Source of the DNA: Pollenia angustigena
Lineage: Eukaryota > Arthropoda > Insecta > Diptera > Polleniidae
Direction: 5' to 3'
Length of the DNA: 64,000 nt
Assembly: GCA_930367215.1 (NCBI GenBank)
Contig: OV884056.1
Location: 51,646,308 to 51,710,307, forward strand
The notes beneath the pieces are model-generated. The model saw nothing but the letters and a program-made list of their open reading frames with translations. It was not told where the DNA came from and did not search any database. Positions 47,766 through 59,042 of the stretch are shown piece after piece; positions within the stretch are counted from its first letter, which is position 1; each line of letters starts with the position of its first letter. The translations under genes and the position numbers were made by a program.

Positions 47766-48257
47766 TGAAAATCTTGTATTTTAAGCAGAGCTTCGATTTA
47801 TTTATTGATTTTTAAGAATTTTTAGGAAGTTTTTTTTTTTTATACAATTTGGAAATTTTTTGAAGAACTTTTTTTATAATATGGAAATTTAAAAAAATAT
47901 ATCACTCAAAAATGTTAAAATATGCAAAAATATGCATTTAAAATCGAAATATGCAAAAATATGCATTTTCACCAAAATATGCAACAATATGTAAAAACAA
48001 ATCGATGCCATTTTAACGTAAATTTTTGATTCGGAAAGATAATTTGTCGACATCGTTCTTAGACTATCGACAAAAAACATGCATTTGCATGGAAATCGCA
48101 TCCCTATTTATCAGTAATGTCTATTGATGTGATTGCCGAGCACTAAATTTGCAAAATTCCCAATTTTGCTTTACTTGTCCTAAGATCACTCTCGTCCTGC
48201 CTTAATCTCGCCAATATTCCAGATTAAAGAAATCTAAATATGAATTTCCGAATAAAT

Positions 48258-49265
48258 TACACCAATACCCCGGTTTGCGTCGTTTTCGAAGTTGCGTTTT
48301 TTTTAAATTTCTGTGATATCGAAGTTGGGTCGTTTCTGTTTCACTTTGCGTCGCATGGCATCGAAGTTGCGTTGTTTATGTTTCACTTTGCGTCGCATGG
48401 CTTCGAAGTTGCGTCGCTAGTGCTTTGATTTGCGTCGTTAATATAAACAGAAAAAGGGGATTTTCCGTTGAAGTCTAATGCAAATATGTATGTGAATGTT
48501 GTCTGCTGATTACAGCTGGATTCAAATTACATTTGCTGAAGTAAAGTTAAATTTAAATATTTTGCAGCAACGAGTCACAAAAAGCAAATAAGCTTAAAAC
48601 AAAAACTGGGCATTTTGACGCGTTCTTAATCAGGGGAAAAGGCTGTTGATATTGAAAGAAACCTTGAACAAGCCCTTTCTAAAATAAATTCCATTTGCCG
48701 TTCCGGTGACGCTGATAAAATTAAGAAATTTGTTGAAACAAGAACATCGTTCCAACATAAACAGGTTACAAAAATGAGAAAAAATGGAGCCACTTCTTAA
48801 AACAAAAACTGGGCATTTTGACGCGTTCTTCATCAGGGGAAAAGGCTGTTGATATTGAAAGAAACCTTGAACTAGCCCTTTCTAAAATAAATTCCATTTG
48901 CCGTTCCGGTGACGCTGATAAAATTAAGAAATTTGTTGAAACAAGAACATCGTTCCAACATAAACAGGTTATAAAAATGAGAAAAAATGGAGCCACTTCT
49001 TACTATTTGGCTTAAAGATCAAAAGCAGCTATAAATGCCCTTAAAACAAAAGATTATTCAAAAGAAAGCTTTAACTTTATTTGAAGATCTAAAATATAAT
49101 TATCCGTTATAAAGTCTATCAAATCAAAAGTTATTATTTCAGCTTAAATTATGAATCTCGGCACCAATTAAACGAAAATCAATACAAATGTATGGAAAAT
49201 CCTGCTTCGTTTTGCGTCGAGTTTTTCCGGTCCCAATTAGCGACGCAAACCACGGTATTGGTGTA
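48258..49265. mobile_element. TIR element with duplicated internal reading frame (1.0 kb)
   Basis: TACACCAATACCCCGGTTTG (48258) and its counterpart AACCACGGTATTGGTGTA (ending 49265) form an inverted repeat of about 25 bp with one or two mismatches. TA lies at both outer edges, which could be a TA duplication. Next to the left end, GAAGTTGCGTCGTTT and CACTTTGCGTCGCATGGC are repeated two to four times (48285-48425). In the centre is a 203-bp tandem duplication (48593-48998). Class unknown. Confidence 0.75.
48593..48998 (+). repeat. 203-bp tandem duplication with an open reading frame
   Basis: The units 48593-48795 and 48796-48998 differ at only a few bases. The second unit is open from 48818 to 49015 and contains GEKAVDIERNLELALSKINS and ICRSGDADKIKKFVETR. 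The first has one in-frame stop (TAA for TCA) but otherwise the same peptide. Composition is protein-like (charged, heptad-compatible) and unlike the surrounding AT-rich DNA. I do not recognise the family. A captured host exon fragment or remnant of the element's own protein are both possible. Confidence 0.7.
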
Positions 49266-49599
49266 TTCTCCAAATTCCCAGAAATATTTAGATGGAAAAT
49301 TTTAGGAATTTTTTTAAGGAAGGTTTCAAATTAACTTGATTTTTTTTTTTTTTAATAAAATACGACTTACGGCCTGTTTATCGAAATTGGAAGAAATAAT
49401 TGATCATTTCGAGCAGAAAAGATAATAAGGGTAATTTAAAAACGTGATAATCGTTTTTCAAGACTGGGTCAGTTTCGAACAACATTTGACACAATTTAAA
49501 AGTTTAATCGGCTTGTCAACAACATTATTTGCAAAATTGTTAAACAAAGTATGAACGCTGAGAAATCACATTTTTCGAATTGATTTCCTCCAAAAATAT

Positions 49600-49700
49600 T
49601 TTTCAATCGAGACATGTTTTAACATATTATGGTAACTTAACCATGTTATGGTTAAATTACTCCTTCGGTAAGAAGTCACAACCATATTATGGTTGCCTCC
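49600..49700. repeat. Fragment of CCATAATATGGTT MITE family
   Basis: AACATATTATGGTAACTTAA, CCATGTTATGGTTAAAT and CACAACCATATTATGGTTG parallel the interior of 43824-44178. The ends are lost. Confidence 0.55.
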
Positions 49701-50601
49701 GAAAATTTTGGGGGAAAATTTAATAGTATCAAAATCCGAAATTTCTACATCATGATATGTCAAATCCCGCAATGTTAAAATTTCTTTATCCCGTTTTCTT
49801 TATCTCAAATTTCAGAATTCTGAATTTTAAAATCCTGTACTTTATTGTCCCGGATTTTGAAATTCATTTCACCAATTTATTTAAATAGCAATTTATGTTT
49901 AAAATTTGCTTTTCATTTCAAATTAAAATAAAATTATATGAAAAACTATGTATTGAAATATGAATTGATATTGATACCATATAAAGGCTATGCAGAAAAA
50001 CTTAAGTAAGCGATTCGGGATTTTTAAAGTCGGTATCTTAAAATTCCGAATTTATGGAATTCGGGATTTTAAGTTTCAGGCCTAGAAAAATGAGTTTTCT
50101 TTTCCTGTTAACGGGAATGTCAAGTCTTCTGCTTTCAAGCAAAAATGTAAGAAGATAAAAGTCCAAATGTTCCTTTTTAATTAATTTCCCTCACTGTTGG
50201 TGTACTTAAATCATATTTGATAAAGATTTCAAAATTTTGAATATAACTAAAATTTAAGCGTTTCCGTTGGACTGAACATCTATGAAAAGTATTCCAGGTA
50301 ACATAAGTAATTAATTTTTTTAGATTGCGCACATTTTGTTGCATAAAATGAGTATTTAATGTTAATAACTATTGACAATTATTTAGTTATAATTAATAAC
50401 ATTTTTAAACTTTTTTATTATTTTTATTTACAAAAAATTCCCGAAAAAGAAGGAAACCCGAAAATTAAAAAAGCTTGGGAAATTCGAAACATTAGATGTG
50501 ATGAACTTTTTAAGCAAGGAAATGGATTAACTGAAATAATACAAAGGTTAAAAAAATATCATGATTTTTAATATTAAATGGTCAAATTAATATAATTCAT
50601 A

Positions 50602-50676
50602 GGTACCCCGGTAGGTTAGTTGGTAATGAGCTGGTCTAGCAGTGCGAAGGTTGCGGGTGCGATTCCCAGCAGAGAC
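50602..50676 (+). repeat. tRNA-derived SINE head
   Basis: GGTAGGTTAGTTGGTAATGA resembles an A box region and GGTTGCGGGTGCGATTCCCA a B box about 35 bases later, the spacing of an RNA polymerase III promoter. The acceptor stem does not close, and a tRNA-unrelated region (CTACAGCGGCCTTAAGG) follows, as in insect SINEs. Tail and target duplication were not identified. Confidence 0.55.
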
Positions 50677-52344
50677 TCTGATCTGTTTCACTACAGCGGC
50701 CTTAAGGTGTACTTTACGATTGATTGGTTAATTAATTTAGAATATAATATTTTTGTGTTTTTAACTTTTAATAAAAAAAAAACTTTATACAATTTAACGA
50801 TTAACAAAAAAAGGGTTCAAAATTTGTTTGTTATAAAATTGGGTTTATTTTTTAATTATAAAGAAAATCTACTTAAACTAAAAAATGTTTCTGCTTATGA
50901 TCTTGAAAAACATAAAAGGTACATGTAGCAAACAGGAGTTTTTCTATATTCCATAATGTAAGTATGTATACATATATTTTGTACAACCTTAAACAAATTT
51001 ACATCGACAACTCATTAAACTTAACTAAAGAAGTATTAAAAATAATAGCAAAGTAAAAAAATGTATTCACGGCACATGCCGCGCACGCGTATTTGGCATT
51101 TTTTATTATAAAAAATATTCTGCTGTTTCTTTACGAGTTTCATGCCACCCCATATAGATTTTATTTCACTAAGTAACACACACAAAAGACAGTTACTTTT
51201 TCGGTCTTTTTGTTTAAGTATAAAACTAGTAAGCGCCTGAATGAGTTCATAAGGACATCTGTCATCTAAAATACAAGCTTTTCCTTACAAACGCTCATAC
51301 ATACATACATACTTAACCATACAAACATTACTTTGGGTCGATCTTCATAAGGGGTCTGTTAATAATGACGAATTTACTCAAACAATAGTTTCAACGATAA
51401 TGAAAAATTTTCTGCAAGATAAGAACTATTTCTATTGTTGTTTTCGAAAAAAAAAACTAAATCGAAAACTACAACTCATGATGGTTTCAAAAAATTTTCA
51501 ACCCTCTCACACAAGGCGTTTTTTGTTTTGGCATGTTCAACACAACCACATATGAACGTATTTGTTGCCGTTGTTGATCAAAAAGTTCCTTTTTAAATTC
51601 AAAGAAAACTGCATTCTATAAAACTTCTATAAAAATTTGTTCCACTATGACTCGGGAGAAAAGTTAAAACCACCCTTAATCTATTTTCTCTGTAGGTACG
51701 TTTTGTTTTCACCAAATTACTTTTTGATAATACTTTTTGTTTTGTTGCTGGCACGAGTCTTTATTTTGATCCTTTTCTACTTTAAAAGCCTCAATATAAC
51801 TTTTATTTACCATTGAGTTGCAAGTCGTGTCGACGAGAAAAACTGCCAAAGGCTAACGATCACTTCTATGCGTTTGAGTAGAGTGAGTGTTGGCTTTGAA
51901 AGAATTAACAAAAGGTGCGCGTCTTGCTGGGTAGAGTGTTGTTTCCTCGTAAATTCAATTTGAAGAGTTTGTTGACTTGAAGGAGAATGCACATCTGCTG
52001 TTTTATTTGATAGAAAATTGCTGATATAAAACTCTGTGTAGTTTTATTATTTTTGTTTTTGAAAATTTGATTTGGCAAAAGAGGTGCTTAATAAAAGTAG
52101 GAGGCATATGTGCTGGAAAATATGAGGGTTGGTTTTCAAATGTAGGTAGACTTGAAATACGGAACTTCAAAGTGGTTGCATATATTGCAATCGAAAGGAA
52201 GATTTAGTTTGAAAACTATTGTAATAGTCGAAATTTTTAAGTCAGTGTTAAGAAATTAATTATTTAAGTAACTTTTAGTGCTGAACTTGCAAGTAATTTA
52301 ATGACTTATTGAGTATGATAAAAACGTGACTGAACATAATGTTT
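50677..52344. other. Non-genic stretch
   Basis: No gene recognised. A short (ATAC)n run lies at about 51297-51312. Confidence 0.45.
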
Positions 52345-53026
52345 AAGTCCTAAAACAAATCAAAGTCAGCGTAAACCGAAAACGATGTCAATGTTTAATT
52401 CAAAGTAATAGTTATTGTAAAATTAAAATGATATTTATAGTTAAAACAATAGTTATTTAAATGATATTTAAAAAATAAAATCAAAGTCATAGTTTAATTT
52501 TTAGTCAAGGTCATAGTACTAGCTACAGTTAAGACGTATTTGAAGTCATGATAAAAGTCGTAGTTAAAGTCAAGTCATAGCTAAAGTTGTGGTCAAAGTC
52601 ATAGTCAAAGTTATGGTCAAGGAAAAAGTTAAAAACAAAGTCAAAGTCGTAGTCATAGTCAAAGTCATAATCAAAAGTATAATCAAAGTAAAATTCATAA
52701 CCAAAGTCATATTCATAATCTTTTTCAAAGTCATATTTAAAATCATAGTCAAAGTTATAACCAAAGTCATTGTCACAACCATGGTTAAGGTCAAAGTCAA
52801 GGTCATATTCATAGTCAGAGTGAAAGTCATATTCTTAGTCATGGTGATGTTCTCAGTCATAGTCAAAGTCATGGTTAAACCTATAGTTAAGGTCATAGTC
52901 ATTAGCCATGGTATAAGTTTAAGTCATACTTAAAGTCATATTAATATTTAAATTTAAGTTATAGTAAAAATCAAAGTCATTATTCTAGTCGTAATCATAG
53001 TCAAAGTCATGCTCAAAATCATAAGC
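52345..53026. repeat. Degenerate tandem array, GTCATAGTCAAA unit
   Basis: About 680 bp built from near-copies of AGTCAAAGTCATAGTCAAAG with a basic period of 6 (12 in the better parts). It keeps a frame open on both strands, giving KVIVKV-type and TMTLTM-type peptides; these follow from the period of 6 and are not evidence of coding. Reverse-complement relics of the same unit lie at 59760-60000 and 60570-60840. Confidence 0.85.
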
Positions 53027-53294
53027 ATAGTTGAGGCTATCAGCGCAGAGGTAGTGTGGCCCCAGACTACTTGTTATGAGATAATGAGGAGTTAACACTA
53101 CTCTTGCACTATAGTACTTGGTTGTAACGGCCCGAGCAAAACTATGTTTATAGCGCCATCTGTTTTTGATACTAACAGTTGGCTTTCTCGACTATTGCAC
53201 TGTAAAGAACAGAGCAAAGAACAAATCCTACACCAGAACCTTAACCAAATTCAATTGTGGGTTACACCACTTCTGCGCTTATAGCCTCAGTTAT
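53027..53294. mobile_element. MITE with ~36-bp inverted repeats at the edge of the tandem array
   Basis: ATAGTTGAGGCTATCAGCGC...AGTGTGGCC on the left matches in inverse orientation ACACCACTTCTGCGC...ATAGCCTCAGTTAT on the right, with about five mismatches. The interior is comparatively GC-rich and non-repetitive. It lies at the 3' edge of the GTCATAGTCAAA array. Confidence 0.7.
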
Positions 53295-53544
53295 CGTCGT
53301 CACAGTCGTATTCAATGTTATACTTAAAGCATAACTCTATGTTTTTAAATGGCGACAGTGAAACGCTAACGTAAAACTTACATTAAAATATAACCAAAAT
53401 TTTAATTATGTTCTCGTTTTAAATGTAAGTTAAACGAACGAATTTTGCGATCGTCATCTACAAACAGACAGTTAATCTTATACAAAGACATAATGACAAT
53501 CTGTGAGAAAACTAAAATTAAATCCATGAAAAGAATATAGTTTG

Positions 53545-53680
53545 AGGTGACCATATTTTAAGACTAACATACTATGGTAAGATTTTAACAATGTTATTGT
53601 TTGAAGGTTAGCATATTATAATGAATTATGACAATAATATGGTTAAAATTTATTTTATTATGTTATGGTGGCTTATGTCA
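53545..53680. repeat. Fragment of CCATAATATGGTT MITE family
   Basis: GACCATATTTTAAGAC, CATACTATGGTAAGATT, GACAATAATATGGTTAAAAT. Ends not identifiable. Confidence 0.45.
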
Positions 53681-53814
53681 TACAATTTTTCAGTGTTCCT
53701 TTGAGCCAAAATTAAATTTTACTTCGTTTTTTGCAGCTACGAATGGGGATATAATTTTTTTTCGTTTTCTTATTTTTGTTAGATGTTACTCGTATAAGGT
53801 TAGCTCTCCTTTGG

Positions 53815-54049
53815 ACATCGAACATAAAATGTTATTTAAATTAAAAATTTGTAATTTTAATAAAAAAATTAATTAAATTTGCACCAATAAACAAATTAAT
53901 AGTATCAAATAAACGCTATATTCACTTGTTTAAACGTTTAATTGACTTGATTAATCGTTTAATTAACTTGATAAAACATTTAATTAAAACGGATTTTATT
54001 TCTTATTAATGTTTTAATTGGTAAAATATTTTGGCGAATTTTGTCTATG
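53815..54049. mobile_element. MITE, CACAGAAAAAA family, copy 4 (old)
   Basis: The interior TTTAAACGTTTAATTGACTT and GATTAATCGTTTAATTAAC, and the right arm AATTAAAACGGATTTTAT...AATTGGT, match copies 1-3. The right end TTTTGTCTATG is decayed and the left end is barely visible. Confidence 0.6.
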
Positions 54050-54639
54050 TAATTTACAGCAAAGCAGCAGGTATTTAAGCGAGAGATGAGCACAGACTTA
54101 CATTGAAATAAGTGAGGAATATAAGTGAGAATAGAAATCAATCTAAGCAGTTTTGCCAAAAGACTTCTGTTGCAAAGCTTAATTTTAAAAAATCTCTTAC
54201 AAAAATCGTTTAAATCAACGACTCCCAAATGGAGGTCTGTCTCTGTAGCCCTCATGACAGATTTTCTATTTTTATAAAAAAATTAAAAAAAACATCAAAA
54301 AATGGCAACATTGAATGCAAGCGATAGCACACGCACAGTGTTGCGAGGCGGCCCAAAAATAGTTAGATGCAATTTCATCCTAGGATTACCTTTTCGGTCT
54401 GGCTAGACCAAATTTCTTTTTTGATTGCGATCTTTTTTCGAATATAACAGCGAATCAAAAACAGATATTTGAATTCTATAAATGTATGTGCTGAGTTGAG
54501 TGAAACTTATTTGAAGTCAATTGGGTTCAAAGTAGTGGAGTGTATTCCATGTTTATGTGAAAGCCTGTGAAATGAATCCCTTGGTTTGGCCAGTTAAAAT
54601 TTGTTTTTTTTAGAAAAAGCTTGATGACAATTAAGAACA

Positions 54640-54712
54640 TCGCAGCTGCTAGATCTGGGAGAGAACATTTGTTGTGGCCTTATGCACCTTATAGGATCGA
54701 AGAGAACATATT
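54640..54712 (+). pseudogene. 3' end of a non-LTR retrotransposon
   Basis: The plus-strand peptide IAAARSGREHLLWPYAPYR and the DNA word GCACCTTATAGGATCGAAG are shared with the 3' end of the minus-strand relic at 59043-59548, where the protein ends ALCTL-stop within that DNA word. Only the last few dozen codons and the start of the 3' region are left. Family name cannot be fixed. Non-functional fragment. Confidence 0.65.
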
Positions 54713-55486
54713 TATAAACATATTTATATTGCAATATAAAACAAAATGCCGCTCTCTTAAAAATCAACTTGTGTTAATCCAGAAGAACATGATAAATATA
54801 AGAAAATGTACTAAGTTTAATTTCAGTTCAACAACTTCTTTTATTATAGATTATTCAACGACACTGTGGAGAAACATTGTTCACGTCCTTGCTTATAACC
54901 AAAAAAAAAAAAAAAAAAAAAATTCAAATGCACATCAAACTTGTGACACGAGTTTGGGTATTAATTATTTATTTTTTTTTAATTTTTTGAATAAGAACAT
55001 TTTTTAGCTTGACGTGTCTAAGCTAAGATTTTGACAAAACTTTGCCAAACCTTAAAGAAGAAAAAATTCAATTAATATACAAACTTTTATATAGTTTGAC
55101 CTTTTACTCCATACTTTATAATTAATAATTATAGGATATATGCGAAGGATGCCAATCCTTTTTAATTTTTTAATTTTTGTATTTGCTTACTTTTTATCAT
55201 TTTAAACATTTAAAACATTAGATTTCTGGCCGCTCACTATATAAAAACACGACACTGTGCTACGTGTCTGTACAAAAGTAGATGCATGATTGATAGGTTT
55301 TATTCATGATATGAATGCATGTAAGTCTGCAGACAATAAGAAAATGCTAAAAACAACACTATGTAGTTTGTTTGTATCCATTGCCGGGATCAAAATATGT
55401 TTTTGTTTTAACTAAAATTCAACCATGTTTTTATCTGCGCGTATTCAAAGTCTTAGTTTTAATTAAAGTGGTAGCTTAAGACATAA
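54713..55486. other. Non-genic stretch
   Basis: AT-rich; contains an A run at about 54901-54922. No gene recognised. The first part may be the 3' untranslated region of the adjacent retroelement fragment. Confidence 0.4.
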
Positions 55487-55955
55487 CTACCCTAGAGGGA
55501 AGCGATCTGACACCAGAGTAGTCCCATGATAGGTCTTTGGTGGTAGAGACCGGTTCTAGTTCTAACACTTTACATGAAAAATTCCCATCTCTTACATTAG
55601 GTTGTCATTAAAGGGGGTCAATTGACACCATTTGACCAGTCACGCATCAATTCTCAATGAACATGTTTAGTGTAAGTTACTACAATGCAGTATTATTTCA
55701 ATAAAATAGGCCCTAGGAATAAATTTAAGAACCAAATTTAAGAAAGTCCCAAAATATGTGTCACACCACCAGGGAAGACTGTACTGTAATTCATTACTTT
55801 TTCTACCGTTTTGTTCTTCATATACAGGTTCAATGATTAGTTCTCCTCTCACTGGTCATGGGCTCTTTCTTTTGGTACTTGTTCTATTTTCACAAATCCG
55901 AGGACAGTCTGTTGGTACAAATTATACAAATTTCCCGCAGGGTATATTTTGATTC
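55487..55955 (-). repeat. Dispersed modular repeat (family F), uninterrupted copy
   Basis: On the minus strand it runs CCCTGCGGGAAATTTG, GTGAAAATAGAACAAG, CATGACCAGTGAGAGGAG, TGGTGGTGTGACACATA, GGTGTCAATTGACCCCC, GAACCGGTCTCTACCACCAA and ends CGCTTCCCTCTAGGGTA. The same order is found on the plus strand at 60870-62775. This copy represents the empty site for the piggyBac-type insertion at 60993. Confidence 0.75.
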
Positions 55956-57464
55956 TAGCCGAGGTAATCGCCCAGTTAGTTTGAAAATCACTGCTTCTAA
56001 TTGAAAGTCATAAATGGTCATAGTCTGCTTTTAAAACTAAGTCTTAGACTTATGTTATGATGGTAAAATATATCTATAGTATTTTCGCTTAGATATTTGC
56101 ATACTGAACTAAGGTAGTATTATTTATTTGTTTAAACATCTTTACGTTACATAAACTTTTTACTATGCCTTTATTCTCTGTAAATTTAATTAGCTTCCTG
56201 CATAACAAAAGTGCCCTTTTGACTGTTAATTAACGCCTAATAGTATCATCAAGATATTCGTCTTTTAAACATGTTAATTTTCGACCCTTCAATCAAAGAC
56301 TTTAGTTAAGGGTAAACTTTTTTTTTTGTTTTCCCTTTGCTAAAATTCTTTTCAGTAAAAGGACTTTGTTTAAAAAAGGAAAAATAATGTTAAGACTAAA
56401 AACTTTTTGATTTCTTACTTATTGAAAAGAAATCTGGCTCCTTTTACCTTGAGTACTTTTTACAAGTGGAAACAAGAAGGCTACAAAACAAATTACGGTA
56501 AATAAAATCACAAGGATTATTGCTAAAAATGTCCTTAAAATCGACAATACAAATATTTTTGACCATTGTAAGCAAAGTTATGCGACATTATTTTTCTTCA
56601 TTGGACACTTGAGGCAAAAAAAAAAAAATATCGAAACCAAAACTTTTTCTTGTAAATATTTTCAGCTACAAAAAACCAAACTTGACTTTTTTTTCTAAAT
56701 TAACAATAATATTTAATGGGCTGGTGGATTTTCAATATCATCAACCTTTAAATTTTGACCATTTTGTGTGTTTATTCACTAAATGTTGGTTACGACATTA
56801 TTGTCATAATTGTGGGTGGCCTCAAGCATTTGCTTGGCCACACTTAAGGCGTTGCAAGAAGACACTTGTCTTGAAACATTTTTATACCTCTCATCCTTTT
56901 TCACACCCCTACACTATGCTCTATCGTTTATTTTGTTGAAAATTGTTAAAATTTTGCTGCCTGTAAAATCTTGACTTGTTTTGGTTTTTTTTTATGTTTT
57001 TCTTTTGGCTTTGTTTCTTTTCTTTACAAAAAGTTTATAAAATCATTATTGTTGGAAATAATCTTGATTATGAACATCATCTCCTGTAAAGTTTTTGTTG
57101 GCTGGATTATTTGTTTATTCTTGGCAAGCAAAAGGTTACAATATGGTCATAAATAAGAAATAAATTTTATGGCTTTTAATAAGAACAGGATGTTAAACAA
57201 GAAGTTTTTCTTCATCTTTGTTTTTTTTTTGGCAAGTACTTTGTTTAAGTATCTTTTATTAAGAAAGTTGAAAAGTTTTTTCCTTTTTTTATTTGATAAT
57301 AGAGCGAGAGAGAGAGAAAGATTTGCATAAGAAAAAATAGTTGTTTCTAGTCAGGGCTGTGAAATATATGCACATATGACAAAATTTAAAATATGGTTTT
57401 GCTAGCTTCGTGGTACTATGATAATAATAAATAGTAATAAATTTGTTTTATTTATGTTTTTTCT
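55956..57464. other. Non-genic stretch
   Basis: No gene or element recognised; short frames without family features. Confidence 0.45.
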
Positions 57465-57815
57465 TTACCCACTGAATGTAGTTGTACATTTTGAGTTGAC
57501 AAAAAATCAACCAATTGTGGTCGGGATTGAAAGAAAAGATAAACTCACTGTTTATTGTTGTTGTTTTTGTTTAAGCTTTGATATTGTTACAAGTAAAACT
57601 AGGGCTTATAATTCTTATTCGTTTAACAGTTCTATCTGAATAATATTTTTAATTTTTCTAAAATCTTTGGATGAAGTTTCCTGACGATCTGGCCTAAGCA
57701 AGCAGTTAAAAGCGCATAGGAATATCTTATCCCATAAACAATAAACTTCAGTTTGTCAATAGTATGAAATGGGAATTTAGCACATTATAACAAAACCTTG
57801 TTAATTAATTATTGA
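57465..57815 (-). repeat. Dispersed repeat (family G), full inverted copy
   Basis: Reverse complement of the 20373-20680 order: AACTCACTGTTTATTG, GAAGTTTCCTGACGATCTGG, TCTTATCCCATAAACAATAA, ATGGGAATTTAGCACATTAT. Confidence 0.75.
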
Positions 57816-58196
57816 ATCCCAAGAAAAACTTTTAAATGTGATATTGTTTTCGTTTCTCATTTTTACTCTGGTTATGAATTTACCTTTGGCCATGGCCCAT
57901 ATAGTAGTTCTGCGCGCAATTACAACAATCCAAAAATAGAAAAAATAACACGTATTTTGTTTTTGTGAAAAATGATAAAGATGTCAAGAAAAACAGCATT
58001 TGTTTGTGTAAAAAATGCAAGAAATGTCAAAAGCAATTGCTACAAAAGCAATAGCACGTAAAAAACACAACTCTGCAAAAAAGCAGCAGGTGCTTCTAGC
58101 AGACCTACTAATTGGACCATGACTTTGGCTTTCAAAATGCCTATGTGTCAACTTTGTTACAAACTGTTATAAAATAATTATAAAGTGTATAGTCAA
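57816..58196. other. Non-genic stretch
   Basis: Nothing recognised. Confidence 0.4.
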
Positions 58197-58600
58197 ATTA
58201 CACTACGTCACAGTTTTTTGACCAAATGAATCTGAATATGAAGCCAGAATTGTCAAAAGTAGAACAGTTTTTGCTATATTCCAAAATAACCGTTACTTGT
58301 GTTTTTAAAAAAGATGATGTGACTGAAATGCAAATATCTTAAAAAATTTTAAAAGGATTATATATTTCTTTCTTTTTAGTGAAAGCTTATAAAATTTCTA
58401 AAATAACCATGGGTCGTTTTTGAAGATGAGTCCATAAATGGCAGAGTACTAGTGGACAAAATTTCAAAATATTTCAAAAACTCTTTTATCTTTGACAGAT
58501 CTGACTACATATTCGGATTCCGCGGACAATTTTACATAAAGATTAGATGTCAGATTCATTTGGTCAGGACTTTGCTGGAAATTTGTGACACAGTGTTATC
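58197..58600. mobile_element. Inverted-repeat element of unknown class (0.4 kb)
   Basis: GACCAAATGAATCTGA (58220-58235) is exactly matched in inverse orientation at 58550-58565. Outside it, ATTACACTACGTCAC and GTGACACAGTGTTATC continue an imperfect pairing. No target duplication found. Confidence 0.55.
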
Positions 58601-59042
58601 AGTATAAAATCGAATAAATTTTGAAAACTATCCTGTGCATGAAGTTGATAAAAATATATACCTTTTTACTTTGAAGACTATCTTTCCAAAAACTATTTTT
58701 GAAATTGGAAAAAGCAACGTTCATTAAAAAAACATAATTGAAAATTAAATCGATGTCAATTTCGGTTACCAGAACAAGGCTGTATGTAAATGTAACAAAA
58801 GAATAACATGTTGTCAAAACAAGAACATGATGTTGTCATATAACAAGAAGTACATTTGTATATGTATTTGTATTTATTAATTAGATTTTCTAATATAACA
58901 AGACACAATATCTTATAAATTAGAGTATTAGAATCAGACATGTTAAGTTAAACAAATTGAGTTGAATATTTAAAAAACGATACTGCAAAAACAGTGAATA
59001 TATTGTTTTCCCATTTTATAAAGGTATATGTTCCCTTCGATC
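58601..59042. other. Non-genic stretch
   Basis: Nothing recognised; low-complexity frames only. It may include the 3' tail of the adjacent minus-strand retroelement. Confidence 0.4.

Larger units (their letters stand above)
46776..48106 (-). mobile_element. Full-length decayed hAT transposon with perfect TSD
   Basis: TTTATCAG flanks both ends exactly (46768-46775 and 48107-48114). The termini TAGGGATGAGATTTTCATGC and, in reverse complement, TAGGGATGCGATTTCCATGC differ at two positions. Both ends are followed by clusters of AAATATGCA words (46805-46870; 47918-48000), typical subterminal binding sites. Between them lie the remains of a transposase on the minus strand (46976-47765). Total length is 1331 bp, so the first half of the usual coding region is missing. 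Confidence 0.92.

Noticed and set aside
49740..50075. Scattered AATTCGGGATTTTAA / AATCCCG words suggesting a decayed TIR element
   Set aside because: Words are too short and degenerate to define ends; similar words occur at 2640-2690 and 32030.
52570..52933. Overlapping 110-114-residue open frames on both strands
   Set aside because: They are by-products of a period-6 tandem repeat; the peptides are pure low complexity.
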